Both the position numbers and the translations under genes were made by a program. Below, in pieces: positions 7,963-16,846 of a stretch of DNA of 64,000 nucleotides. The number at the start of each line of letters is the position of its first letter. Positions within the stretch are counted from its first letter, which is position 1. The notes beneath the pieces were generated by a model. The model was not told the origin of the DNA, made no database searches, and saw nothing but the letters and a program-made list of their open reading frames with translations. Origin of the DNA: DAOVXM01 sp963746255 (GTDB lineage Bacteria; Chloroflexota; Anaerolineae; Anaerolineales; UBA4823); the NCBI GenBank assembly GCA_963746255.1, contig CAVVAJ010000009.1, positions 930,001 through 994,000 of the forward strand. Direction: 5' to 3'.

Positions 7963-9033
7963 GTGAAGCTCCCCGGTTTGATCGATATCCATGTGCATAT
8001 GCGCGAGCCAGGTGCGCTTCACAAAGAGGACTGGCAGAGCGGAACCGCTGCCGCACTGTCTGGAGGTTTTACCCAGGTGCTGGCAATGCCGAACACCAAC
8101 CCGCCTGTGATTTCGGGAGCTTCACTTTCCGAAACGCTGTCGATCGCAAACACAAAAGCGTATTGTGATTTCGCCCAATTTATCGGTGCGACCCCCGATA
8201 ACGCGGTGCAGGTAGCCCCGATTGCCCAACAAACCGCCGGATTGAAATTGTATCTCGACCAGACGTATGGACCTTTACGCTTGGATGACATGCAGCTTTG
8301 GATGGAACAGCTCAAGCTATGGCCGAAAGACTGGCCGGTTGTTGCGCATGCTGAAAGCCGCTCAATGGCCGCGATCATCCTGCTGGCGGCGCTTTTTGAT
8401 CGGCCAATTCACATCGCCCATGTGTCATTGAAAGAGGAAATTGCGATTATAAAACTCGCCAAGGAAAAAGGTCTCAAAGTAACCTGTGAGGTTTGCCCCC
8501 AGCATCTTTTTTTATCAAAAACCGATATCCCGTCTATCGGAGATGGTCGCAGTGAAGTGCGTCCTCGTTTAGCCACACTCGCTGACCAGCAGGCGCTTTG
8601 GCAGAATATCGAGGTAATAGATTGTATTGCTACAGACCATGCCCCGCATATGTTAGCTGAAAAGGATAGCGATAACCCACCACCTGGTTTCCCTGGCTTG
8701 GAGACAGCTTTACCTATCATGCTCCTTGCGGTTCACGATGGACGCCTGACAGTGGAACAGCTCGTCGAAAAAATGCATACTAATCCAAAGCACATTTTTA
8801 GCCTCCCCGAGCAGCAGGACACCTGGATTGATGTCGATTTGAACGACACTTGGGTCATTGATCCAACTGTATTTCACTCGCGCGCTGGCTGGAGCCCTTT
8901 CGCCGATTGGCAGGTCAAGGGACGTGTCACAAAGGTTGTCTTGCGTGGGCAGCAGGTGTTCAAGGATGGCCAACTGCTTGCTGCTCCAGGAAGCGGTAGA
9001 GATTTAAGAAGTATGAGTGTTCATAGAGGTTAA
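7963..9033 (+). CDS. pyrC: Dihydroorotase, CAD-like
   Basis: GTG start at 7963 behind a strong AGGAGGGG. Dihydroorotase interconverts carbamoyl-aspartate and dihydroorotate in UMP synthesis. Visible motifs: DIHVHMREPG (metal ligands H and H, residues 8-17), AMPNTNPP (about 46), GLKLYLDQT (carboxylatable Lys, about 93), VVAHAES, HIAHVS, CEVCPQHLF and CIATDHAPH (catalytic Asp, about 225), then PPPGFPGLET. At 356 residues, without a long N-terminal beta domain, and with the phrase REPGALHKEDW, it resembles the dihydroorotase domain of animal CAD (from memory). First gene of pyrC-pyrB-pyrFE-pyrD, controlled by the upstream attenuator. Confidence 0.95.
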   Translation: MKLPGLIDIHVHMREPGALHKEDWQSGTAAALSGGFTQVLAMPNTNPPVISGASLSETLSIANTKAYCDFAQFIGATPDNAVQVAPIAQQTAGLKLYLDQTYGPLRLDDMQLWMEQLKLWPKDWPVVAHAESRSMAAIILLAALFDRPIHIAHVSLKEEIAIIKLAKEKGLKVTCEVCPQHLFLSKTDIPSIGDGRSEVRPRLATLADQQALWQNIEVIDCIATDHAPHMLAEKDSDNPPPGFPGLETALPIMLLAVHDGRLTVEQLVEKMHTNPKHIFSLPEQQDTWIDVDLNDTWVIDPTVFHSRAGWSPFADWQVKGRVTKVVLRGQQVFKDGQLLAAPGSGRDLRSMSVHRG

Positions 9034-9066
9034 TTATCTTAGGTTTGAAAATTTTCTGGAGGCGAT

Positions 9067-10059
9067 ATGAACAATTACTTACCCCCTAATCATATGAAAA
9101 ATCCATACATACCTTTTGGCGACCAACAAAGTGCGCCGTTCTACGCTAAGGATATACTCTCCGTAAAACAATTCTCACGTGCTGACCTCGATTATATCTT
9201 CGGCGTCGCTCATGAAATGCGCGAGATGGTCACTAGGATTGGCACCTTCGATCTGCTCAAGGGCAAGATCCTAGCGAATCTCTTTTACGAGCCATCCACG
9301 CGTACATCGTCTTCATTTACATCTGCCATGGAAAGACTGGGCGGCAGTGTGATACCGATTAATGAAGTCACCTATTCTTCAGTATCGAAAGGGGAGTCCT
9401 TACCAGATACCGTGCGAACTCTTGAATGCTATGCGGATGTCATCGTCCTCCGGCACCCTGAAGTTGGCGCTTCGGTTACCGCAGCCAGATATGCTCGCAA
9501 ACCAATCATAAACGCTGGTGATGGTGTTGGTGAGCATCCCACTCAGGCTTTACTCGATCTATTCACAATTCAAGAGGAGTTGGATGTCGTCGATGGTTTA
9601 TCCGTAACTATGCTTGGTGATCTCAAATACGGTCGTACAGTTCATTCTCTTTCACGACTGCTTTCTTTGTACAATATACACCTGAATTATGTTTCACCAG
9701 ATATACTGCGTATGCCATCAGAAATTATCGCCGAGTTGAATGAGAAGCACATCCCACAAAAAGAATACACCGATTTAAATGAAGTCATCGCCGACAGCGA
9801 TGTATTATATGTCACCCGGGTTCAAAAAGAGCGCTTCGAGAATCTGGCTGAATATGAAGCAGTCAAGCAAGCCTATGTCATCGATTCCGAAACGATGGCT
9901 GTCGCAAAACAAAAGATGATCTTAATGCACCCCTTACCGCGCGTCGGAGAAATCAGCATGGAGGTAGATGATGACCCGCGTGCCGCTTATTTCCGCCAGA
10001 TGGAGTACGGTCTCTACGTCCGTATGGCTTTGTTAGCGCTGGTCCTCGGCAAAGCTTGA
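9067..10059 (+). CDS. pyrB: Aspartate carbamoyltransferase catalytic chain
   Basis: ATG start 7 bp after GGAGGCG, 33 bp behind pyrC. It condenses carbamoyl phosphate and aspartate to carbamoyl-aspartate. Key motifs: FYEPSTRTSSSF (carbamoyl-phosphate site, STRT about residues 79-82), SVSKGESL, VLRHPE, GDGVGEHPTQALLD, LGDLKYGRTVHS, VTRVQKERF and HPLPRVGEI. The C-terminal DPRAAYFRQMEYGLY is characteristic of this family. Wording is again close to the CAD transcarbamylase domain. A 25-residue N-terminal stretch before KDILSVKQF is extra compared with minimal chains and could be a linker relic. No pyrI regulatory chain is present in the window. Confidence 0.95.
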   Translation: MNNYLPPNHMKNPYIPFGDQQSAPFYAKDILSVKQFSRADLDYIFGVAHEMREMVTRIGTFDLLKGKILANLFYEPSTRTSSSFTSAMERLGGSVIPINEVTYSSVSKGESLPDTVRTLECYADVIVLRHPEVGASVTAARYARKPIINAGDGVGEHPTQALLDLFTIQEELDVVDGLSVTMLGDLKYGRTVHSLSRLLSLYNIHLNYVSPDILRMPSEIIAELNEKHIPQKEYTDLNEVIADSDVLYVTRVQKERFENLAEYEAVKQAYVIDSETMAVAKQKMILMHPLPRVGEISMEVDDDPRAAYFRQMEYGLYVRMALLALVLGKA

Positions 10060-10076
10060 TTTCGAGGTATCTCCCT

Positions 10077-11537
10077 GTGAAACCTACTTTTTTTGATGCA
10101 CTGGAAGCCCGCGCCAAGGAGATTGGCTCTTTACTCTGTATTGGTTTAGATCCTCATCCCGAGGATTTACCAGCTCACAATGCCCAAGCCGCGCTAGCCT
10201 ACTGCCAGCGGATTATTGAGAGTACGGCAGATGTGGCGTTGAGCTACAAACCGAATGCTGCTTTCTTCGAACTGCACGGTGCCGAAGGGGTAGCTGCGCT
10301 TCAAGCGATGATTAAATCCATTCCTGAGGATATCCCGGTTATCCTCGATTCAAAACGGGGTGATATTGGCTCTACGTCGAAAGCATATGCACAAGCATCC
10401 TTCTATACTTTCGGCGCGGATTGCGTTACTGTCAATCCATATCTCGGTCAGGATGGGGTCGCTCCGTTTTTGCGCGATCCGGGCAAGGGGGTCTTTCTTC
10501 TGTGCAAAACCTCCAACCCGGGATCGGGCGATCTTCAAGATCGCGAGTTAGTTCCTCCCGCCAACGATCCTGCTCCAACGCAGATGAGAGTATTCGAATG
10601 GGTTGCCCAGCTTGCCCAGAAGTGGAATGAGCATGGTAATCTTGGTCTTGTTGTGGGTGGGACATATCCGGATGAATTACGTGCAGTCCGCGGGATTGCT
10701 CCAGAACTTTGGATATTGGTACCGGGGATCGGTACCCAAGGAGGGGATATATCGCAGGTGGTTCAGGCTGGGCTGCGTGCCGACGGTTTGGGATTGCTGA
10801 TCAATGTCTCCCGGGGCATTGCACGAGCTCCGGACCCCCGTCGAGCCGCTCAGGAGATCAACGCGGAAATTCAGCATGCAGTGGCTCGCTTCACCGTAGA
10901 TACTTACGACAAGCCAGCAGAACGTATCTTTCAATTATCTCCTGACCTGGCATTCATGGCGGATGAACTGCTCGCGGTTGGGTGTGTAAAATTCGGTGAG
11001 TTTACCCTAAAATCCGGCATACATTCACCAATCTACATCGATCTGAGACGGTTGGTTGGTTATCCAAACATTTTAGAGCGAGTCGCCAAACTCTATCTTC
11101 CACTAATCGATAAACTGACCTTCGATCGCTTAGGTGCTCTTCCTTACGCCGCTTTGCCGATTACATCTTTGATCAGCTTGCTTGGGAGATGGCCGATGAT
11201 CTATCCACGTAAAGAGATCAAGGAATATGGAACGCGTGCGGATATCGAGGGCATCTTTCATCCAGGAGAAAAAGTGTTGGTCATTGATGATCTAGCTACG
11301 ACGGGTGGCAGCAAATTTGAAGCGATAGATAAATTTTCTGCCGCTGGGCTGATCGTGTCAGATATTGTTGTCCTTATCGACCGCGAGTCAGGTGCGCTGG
11401 AAGACCTGGCGGCAGCTGGTTACCAGCTGCATGCCGTATATAAGCTGTCCGGTTTATTGGACTATTGGCAGTCAACAGGCAGTGTCCCTAAGGAAGATAT
11501 CGACGCCGCGCGCCGCTTCCTACAGCAGAATCACTAG
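10077..11537 (+). CDS. Fused orotidine-5'-phosphate decarboxylase / orotate phosphoribosyltransferase
   Basis: One bifunctional polypeptide of about 486 residues. Residues 1-270 are a PyrF-type decarboxylase: LLCIGLDPHP near the start, DSKRGDIGSTSKAY with the catalytic Lys and Asp, then LVVGGTYP and WILVPGIGTQGGD. Residues 285-486 are PyrE: FGEFTLKSGIHSPIYIDLR and the PRPP loop VLVIDDLATTGGS. The two catalyse the last steps to UMP, OMP formation (PyrE) and decarboxylation (PyrF). I prefer GTG 10077 (GAGGT about 10 bp upstream) over TTG 10056, which would overlap the pyrB stop. The order decarboxylase-transferase is opposite to animal UMP synthase. Confidence 0.93.
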   Translation: MKPTFFDALEARAKEIGSLLCIGLDPHPEDLPAHNAQAALAYCQRIIESTADVALSYKPNAAFFELHGAEGVAALQAMIKSIPEDIPVILDSKRGDIGSTSKAYAQASFYTFGADCVTVNPYLGQDGVAPFLRDPGKGVFLLCKTSNPGSGDLQDRELVPPANDPAPTQMRVFEWVAQLAQKWNEHGNLGLVVGGTYPDELRAVRGIAPELWILVPGIGTQGGDISQVVQAGLRADGLGLLINVSRGIARAPDPRRAAQEINAEIQHAVARFTVDTYDKPAERIFQLSPDLAFMADELLAVGCVKFGEFTLKSGIHSPIYIDLRRLVGYPNILERVAKLYLPLIDKLTFDRLGALPYAALPITSLISLLGRWPMIYPRKEIKEYGTRADIEGIFHPGEKVLVIDDLATTGGSKFEAIDKFSAAGLIVSDIVVLIDRESGALEDLAAAGYQLHAVYKLSGLLDYWQSTGSVPKEDIDAARRFLQQNH

Positions 11538-11570
11538 TGTAGATTCCGTGATGTTAACTTGAGATCGGGA

Positions 11571-12587
11571 ATGTACAGTTTTACCCGTCCGCTTCTTTTC
11601 AAGCTTGATCCAGAACGTGCACATTCACTGACGATCAGCCTGCTGCGTATCGTGGGTGCAATTTCTCCACTCCGTAATTTGCTGCATCGTTATTATCGCG
11701 CCCCTCATAAACCTGTTCACGCATTTGGACTGGAATTCCCTAATCCGGTTGGTCTGGCGGCTGGATACGACAAAGACGGAACCGCATGGAAAGGTGCTGC
11801 TGCGTTAGGCTTTGGACACATCGAGTTGGGCACTGTAACACTCCATCCTCAACCAGGCAACCCTACTCCGCGTATATTCCGTTTGCCTGATGAGCACGCC
11901 CTTATCAATCGTATGGGTTTTCCCAGCCGAGGCGCTGATTTCGTCGCGGATCAGATCGCTGGTAACCGCCCACCCCGCCTGATTTTGGGCGTGAATTTAG
12001 GCAAGAACGCCTCGACACCCATCGAGACCGCGCTGGGGGATTACCTAGAATTGATGCGGGTATTTGCACCTAGGGCAGATTACTTGGTAATTAATGTCAG
12101 CTCACCAAACACGGTCGGCTTGCGGCGGCTGCAGGCGCGAACGGAATTAAATGCTTTGCTCAGTTCATTGGTGGAAGAGCGTGAGTTAATCTCAGCTCAG
12201 CTAGACCGTAATATTCCACTGCTGGTGAAATTAGCCCCGGATTTGTCGACTGCTGAATTGGACGATGCATTGGATGTGGTCCTTTCCAATCAACTAAATG
12301 GGGTCATCGCTACCAACACGACGATCGCCCGTCCGGGAGTCAAGTCCGCCCATGCTGACCAGGTGGGAGGTTTGAGTGGTGCCCCTCTTCACCTGATGAG
12401 CGTTCGGATGGTGGAACATATCAACAAAGTTACCGCCGGAAAACTACCCATTATCGGGGTTGGCGGGCTCATGAATGCTGATGATGCGAAAAATATGCTT
12501 GCTGCTGGTGCAGTTTTGGTCCAGCTCTATACGGGGTTGATTTATGGTGGTCCAGGACTCGTCAAATCCATCATCTCTTCACTATAA
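11571..12587 (+). CDS. pyrD: Dihydroorotate dehydrogenase, quinone-dependent (class 2)
   Basis: 338 residues from ATG 11571; a TTG at 11559 is also in frame but less likely. The N-terminal YSFTRPLLFKLDPERAHSL is the short helical region by which class-2 enzymes bind the membrane and take up quinone. FMN and substrate motifs: NPVGLAAGYDKDG, ELGTVTLHPQPGNP, NRMGFPS, NVSSPNTVGLR (catalytic Ser), LVKLAPD, TNTT and IGVGGL. It oxidises dihydroorotate to orotate and feeds electrons into the quinone pool used by the bc complexes here. Its last 46 bp overlap the 3' end of the convergent DUF3048 gene. Confidence 0.95.
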   Translation: MYSFTRPLLFKLDPERAHSLTISLLRIVGAISPLRNLLHRYYRAPHKPVHAFGLEFPNPVGLAAGYDKDGTAWKGAAALGFGHIELGTVTLHPQPGNPTPRIFRLPDEHALINRMGFPSRGADFVADQIAGNRPPRLILGVNLGKNASTPIETALGDYLELMRVFAPRADYLVINVSSPNTVGLRRLQARTELNALLSSLVEERELISAQLDRNIPLLVKLAPDLSTAELDDALDVVLSNQLNGVIATNTTIARPGVKSAHADQVGGLSGAPLHLMSVRMVEHINKVTAGKLPIIGVGGLMNADDAKNMLAAGAVLVQLYTGLIYGGPGLVKSIISSL

Positions 12588-13831
12588 TTTTCGGGCATCA
12601 CAAATTTGATCCCCCAGCTTTCTACATCCAACTGCTCAACCGGTGAGGCATCGCTGATGATTTCAAACCACAGGTTGCCCGGTTTCAAAGGGTAGAGGGT
12701 ATTATCCGGTAAGGAGAAATTAAACATCCCATACGGCGAATCATGCCTCCATGTGATGGGGTATACCTGTCCATCCCGCAATGCATAACCTTCTCCCGTG
12801 CCTTGGATTAGCTGTTCGATGATCTCGGTGTCGCTGGATTTATAGTAGTACTCGTGACGTACGAGCAGCACCAGGATATTATCTGCGGCTAACTGCTCAC
12901 CGGTTAGACTGTCAGTGATTGTTTCATAGCGCGGTGCGACCCCCACACGGTCCGCACTTTCCTGGTTGCGTAAGTAGCGCTGGGTTTCCTGATCATACTC
13001 CCAAAAGTGGTATGAAACCGCTGAGTAGTCTATGAATAGTTTACTCGCCGCGTGACCGCCCTCCGGGATATCCGCTTCAAACCGTAAACCGCTGAGGTCA
13101 GGGCGCTCATTGTCGGTCTTTCTGTCAGCCAAATAGGCTGCGATCTGGGACGTATCGATAAATAGGTTGTTATAGGCCCCTGCTGGTCCGATCCTGCATA
13201 ATGGTGGGCAGTTGTTCCCTCTTTCAACGATCAATCGGCGTTTCAGCTCTGGGGTGATCAAAAATTCTAGCACCGGATCATCTGCCCAACCGAATACGAA
13301 GATCGCATCATAAAGCCGCATAATGTGGCGGTCAAATAGGCGTGCCGAACGGATTGGCCCAACACGTTCAGCGTCTTCGCCATAGAATACCCCCACAAAC
13401 CGCGACATGTTATCGCCGATATAATACTCATAAATATGGTCTGCCTTCGATAATCCCCACTGTGGGCGTACACTGCGCGGGAAGTTTGTTACCTTGATCA
13501 CGATTGGGCGGCGCTCTAATATTTGCCGATCACCCACCGGGCTGCCTGTCAGGGGGTTGATACCTTCTGGGAAGTATATCGGTCCATAAGTCAGATTGTT
13601 TGCTTCTAGAGTTGCTGTTGGAGTTATGGCCGCGGTTGGGGTAGGGGAGGCGGCAAGGGTTGGATCGTTGGGGAGATAAGTTTCAGGTTTCGGTGTCGTC
13701 GTAGAAGACGGTTCGATAACTTGTTTCGATGGTATACCACCACTGGCTGCTCTCGATACGTCTGCAGCCAATATCCCAGAACACCCCCCCAGGAAAACGG
13801 ATACTAGTGCGAAAAGATAGCTGTATTTCAT
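12542..13831 (-). CDS. DUF3048-type lipoprotein (A)
   Basis: 429 residues. Signal peptide with lipobox LGGC (Cys at residue 17), then a Ser/Thr/Pro-rich linker to about residue 75. The conserved body has NPLTGSPVGD, RPIVIKVTN, RPQWGLSKADHIYEYY, RVGPIRSARLFD and a C-terminal domain with YPITWRHDSP and PLKPGNLWFEI. This matches the DUF3048 (YerB-like) two-domain lipoprotein family, whose biochemical role is unknown. It is paralogous to the next gene upstream (13975), sharing the same phrases in the same order. The 3' end overlaps pyrD. Confidence 0.85.
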   Translation of the reverse strand: MKYSYLFALVSVFLGGCSGILAADVSRAASGGIPSKQVIEPSSTTTPKPETYLPNDPTLAASPTPTAAITPTATLEANNLTYGPIYFPEGINPLTGSPVGDRQILERRPIVIKVTNFPRSVRPQWGLSKADHIYEYYIGDNMSRFVGVFYGEDAERVGPIRSARLFDRHIMRLYDAIFVFGWADDPVLEFLITPELKRRLIVERGNNCPPLCRIGPAGAYNNLFIDTSQIAAYLADRKTDNERPDLSGLRFEADIPEGGHAASKLFIDYSAVSYHFWEYDQETQRYLRNQESADRVGVAPRYETITDSLTGEQLAADNILVLLVRHEYYYKSSDTEIIEQLIQGTGEGYALRDGQVYPITWRHDSPYGMFNFSLPDNTLYPLKPGNLWFEIISDASPVEQLDVESWGIKFVMPENYSEEMMDLTSPGPP

Positions 13832-13974
13832 CGATTCAGTTTGGTTACCGCTCTCATTGATACTGAAATCATACCCCAGCAGTCGCTCACCAATCCCGAT
13901 AGATCTGTAAGCGACTGCGGTAGAGCCATTATTCTCGCAAATTACCTGCCCTGTGTGTAGTAGCTATGAGCCTC

Positions 13975-15192
13975 CTAGGGGATTCGGAATTCGAAGCGGT
14001 ATGTCCCTTCATCATTGTCGGCATCAATTTCTACAGAAGACTGCCCGATCACTTGGAACCATGTTGTCCCTGGTTTAAAGGGGTAGTTCTCACCGTTCGG
14101 ATAAGTGAGTGTGACGAGCGATTCAGGAGTTGGTCTGCTCCATTGGACCTCGTATACTTGACCATCTCTAAAAGCATATGCCGTACCATTTCCGTCGAGG
14201 TTGATTTCGACTATTTCGTTTTCGCCAGGTTGCTGTATGGGGTCATGTTCAACTTTGATGATGATGACATTCTCTGATCCGATTTGCTCGCCGGTATCAC
14301 GATCCAGGAATGGTGCGTAAGCTTCCCCCTGTCCAGTGTCCTCTTGAGTGTCCTGATACCGCAGATAGCGGCCAGTTTCCGGGTCATACTCCCAACGTGT
14401 ATAGGAACTGATCGAGTAGCGTACGCTGACCTGCCCACCCGGTTCGCCTCCTTCAGGCGGCTCGTGCTCGAATCTCATCCCCTCCAAGTCTTGACGAACG
14501 TTTTCGACATCCCGAGACTCAGCGTATTTACCGAGTTCGATTGTGTCTGCCACCAAGTAGTTATAGCTATTGGGATCAATCCGGCACATTGCTGGGCAGA
14601 TATTGCTGCCTTCCATGATCAATTGGTTCCAATATTCTGCATTTAGCAGCCGGTTCAAGACCCGACTATCCGCTCCACCGAAGGCAAAGATCGATTTATA
14701 CGCCCTGATGAGGGTGCCGTCTAATAAGCGCGCCGAACGGATCGGACCGACCTGTTCTGAGTTATTGGTGTAAAAAATCGCGTGCAGGCGTGTCAACCCG
14801 TTGTTTTGATAATAATCATATACGATATCTGCAAATGATATCGCCCATGCAGGGCGCTGGCCGCGTGGAAAAGTCTGAATTTTGATCGCTACTGGCCGGC
14901 GTTCAAGGTTCTGCACGTCGGAAACTTGCAGACCGGTTAATGGATTGACGTCCGTTGGAAAGTTTTCTGGGCCGTAATCTTGCGGGACCATCATCGCCGT
15001 GGGCGTTTGTGTGGGGGTAATAGTGCGAGTGGCAGTTGCCGTTAGCTCTTTCTTTGTTGCGGTTGGGATTAATCTTTGAGCTGCCCTGGTGGTGCTTGTA
15101 GCAGATGGCAGTACATCTTCCGCTGTTTTTCTCGTATTACAGGCGGATAAACTTAGCGAGATAACGATGAGTATTGGTACCCATTTCTTCAT
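13975..15192 (-). CDS. DUF3048-type lipoprotein (B), paralog of neighbour
   Basis: 405 residues with lipobox LSAC (Cys at 18) and a low-complexity TATRTITPTQTPTA linker. The body repeats the family pattern: NPLTGLQVSD, RPVAIKIQTFPRGQRPAWA, VYDYY, QVGPIRSARLLD and YPFKPGTTWFQVIG. It differs from its neighbour throughout, so the duplication is old. Both should sit on the outer face of the membrane as lipid-anchored proteins. Nothing nearby reveals a substrate. Transcribed towards gene A with a 143-bp gap. Confidence 0.85.
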   Translation of the reverse strand: MKKWVPILIVISLSLSACNTRKTAEDVLPSATSTTRAAQRLIPTATKKELTATATRTITPTQTPTAMMVPQDYGPENFPTDVNPLTGLQVSDVQNLERRPVAIKIQTFPRGQRPAWAISFADIVYDYYQNNGLTRLHAIFYTNNSEQVGPIRSARLLDGTLIRAYKSIFAFGGADSRVLNRLLNAEYWNQLIMEGSNICPAMCRIDPNSYNYLVADTIELGKYAESRDVENVRQDLEGMRFEHEPPEGGEPGGQVSVRYSISSYTRWEYDPETGRYLRYQDTQEDTGQGEAYAPFLDRDTGEQIGSENVIIIKVEHDPIQQPGENEIVEINLDGNGTAYAFRDGQVYEVQWSRPTPESLVTLTYPNGENYPFKPGTTWFQVIGQSSVEIDADNDEGTYRFEFRIP

Positions 15193-15328
15193 TTTTAGGC
15201 TCCTGGCGATGAATGTCTTCGCCGGTTTTTCGAAATGTGTTCGTTCCTTTATGATTAATGTGCTTGGAAAGCAGCACCTTTTTCGTAATCCGGTATCATA
15301 CCTCGATTGTCAGTCTTTGCCAAATGAC

Positions 15329-15356
15329 TTGCGCTTTTATTGATAACCCCTATAAT
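15329..15356 (+). promoter_or_regulatory. Promoter giving an apparently leaderless message
   Basis: TTGCGC (15329-15334), 16-bp spacer, TATAAT (15351-15356). The ATG of the next gene at 15364 is 7 bp after the -10 box, so transcription should begin at or next to the start codon. Confidence 0.6.
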
Positions 15357-15363
15357 CAGGGTT

Positions 15364-16182
15364 ATGGACCACGCTTGGAACGGTCAAAAACTACGTTCGT
15401 CTGCAGTTAATTGGTCGGTGATCTTTGCAGTTGGCCTGTTGTTCGTCGGCTGGTTGCTTAATACGCCCACCGGGCTGCTGGGTAAAGCAGACGCTATCGG
15501 ATATGCAGTTTGCCACCGCATCGAATCGCGTTCCTTCGCAATTGCTGACCGCCCTTTACCGTTATGTGCCCGTTGCACGGGGATGTATTTAGGGGCTGTA
15601 ATAGGGTTACTGTATCAGAGTTTGACCACACCCAGGCGTACTGGCGCTCCAGTGAGAGCGACTTGGATACCACTCGCGTTGCTCGTACTCTTCTTCATCT
15701 TTGATGGGCTGAATTCGTTTATGCATATCATTCCAGGAGCTCCTACCTTATATGAACCTCAGAATTGGCCCCGGTTGTTAACAGGGACGGGAATGGGGAT
15801 TGTTATTGCTGTGCTGCTTTATCCCGGTTTCAACCAATCCGTGTGGAGTAGGGTTGATCGGCGCCCAGCTGTGTCAAATTTATGGCGTTTGGTCGTGATA
15901 GCCTTGATCGCGCTTGGGGTTGATTTCTTGGTATTGACTGAGAACCCAATGTTTCTCTATCCGCTCGCGATCATAAGCTCACTTGGGGTGATCGCTATTC
16001 TAACGATGGTATATTGTATGGTTTGGTTGATGGTCTTAAAACGCGAAAATAGCTGCGGGAAAATCTCCGATCTCTCTCTACCGCTCTTGGCTGGTTTTGC
16101 CTTAGCGATCGTCCAGATCGGGGTATTAGATGCGGTCCGGTATTATTTTACGGCTACGTGGAGTGGTTTCCCTTTAACATAA
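15364..16182 (+). CDS. DUF2085 family membrane protein
   Basis: About 272 residues from ATG 15364. The stretch AVCHRIESRSFAIADRPLPL followed by CARCTGMYLG (about residues 43-75) is the diagnostic Cys/His/Arg-rich signature of DUF2085. It lies between membrane helices and might bind a metal through its four Cys/His residues. At least seven hydrophobic segments are visible across the protein. A loop GLNSFMHIIPGAPTLYEPQN is also conserved-looking. A TTG at 15340 is an alternative start, but the promoter overlaps it. No function is established for the family. Confidence 0.8.
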   Translation: MDHAWNGQKLRSSAVNWSVIFAVGLLFVGWLLNTPTGLLGKADAIGYAVCHRIESRSFAIADRPLPLCARCTGMYLGAVIGLLYQSLTTPRRTGAPVRATWIPLALLVLFFIFDGLNSFMHIIPGAPTLYEPQNWPRLLTGTGMGIVIAVLLYPGFNQSVWSRVDRRPAVSNLWRLVVIALIALGVDFLVLTENPMFLYPLAIISSLGVIAILTMVYCMVWLMVLKRENSCGKISDLSLPLLAGFALAIVQIGVLDAVRYYFTATWSGFPLT

Positions 16183-16245
16183 ATACAATGTGTTGAGCGT
16201 AACGAATTAAGTTATCATGTGTTAGAAATTTCAGGAGAAAAATAT

Positions 16246-16815
16246 ATGGATTCCATTGCGGGTATTTTTACTGCATTTGGTCTTTCTGCGAGTGCAGGTT
16301 TAAACGCTTATATTCCTTTACTGGTCATTGCATTACTGTCGCGCTTCACCAATCTAATCACGCTATCCGCTCCTTGGGATGCATTAGAGAACTGGTGGAT
16401 CATTGGTTTACTGCTTTTCCTGACTCTCGTGGAATTCTTCGCGGATAAGTTTCCTGCTGTAAATCATGTCAATGACCTAATTCAAACCTTTGTTCGCCCC
16501 ATTGCTGGAGCGCTCTTATTCGCAGCCAGCGCCAAAGTGCTCACCGATATCCACCCGTTGATCTCGATGGCCGCTGGGCTGTTGGTCGCAGGTGGAGTAC
16601 ATGCTACAAAATCTCTCGCTGTTCGACCTGTAGTTACCGCGACTACTGCGGGCGCTGGCAATGTGCCGGTAAGCATCTTGGAAGATATCGTCTCTACCGG
16701 AATTTCCATCTTATCAATTATGATCCCCATATTAATCGGTATAATGCTTATCCTATTTACATCCTGGATTATCTGGATAGTTTGGCGCCGATCAAATACA
16801 CAAAAAACGGTATAA
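16246..16815 (+). CDS. DUF4126 family membrane protein
   Basis: 189 residues from ATG 16246, chosen because AGGAGA lies 7 bp upstream; an upstream in-frame TTG at 16219 lacks a ribosome site. Hydrophobic throughout, with five or six membrane helices. The opening GLSASAGLNAYIPLLVIALL and the segment ADKFPAVNHVNDLIQTFVRP are characteristic of DUF4126. A GG-HATKSLAVRP motif follows. The family is widespread and uncharacterised. First of three co-directional small membrane-protein genes. Confidence 0.8.
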   Translation: MDSIAGIFTAFGLSASAGLNAYIPLLVIALLSRFTNLITLSAPWDALENWWIIGLLLFLTLVEFFADKFPAVNHVNDLIQTFVRPIAGALLFAASAKVLTDIHPLISMAAGLLVAGGVHATKSLAVRPVVTATTAGAGNVPVSILEDIVSTGISILSIMIPILIGIMLILFTSWIIWIVWRRSNTQKTV

Positions 16816-16846
16816 AGAAGTACGTTTACCCATATAGGAGACTCCC

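Noticed and set aside
8019..8378. Long minus-strand open frame inside pyrC
   Set aside because: Antisense shadow of a clearly coding gene, with no ribosome site or family pattern.
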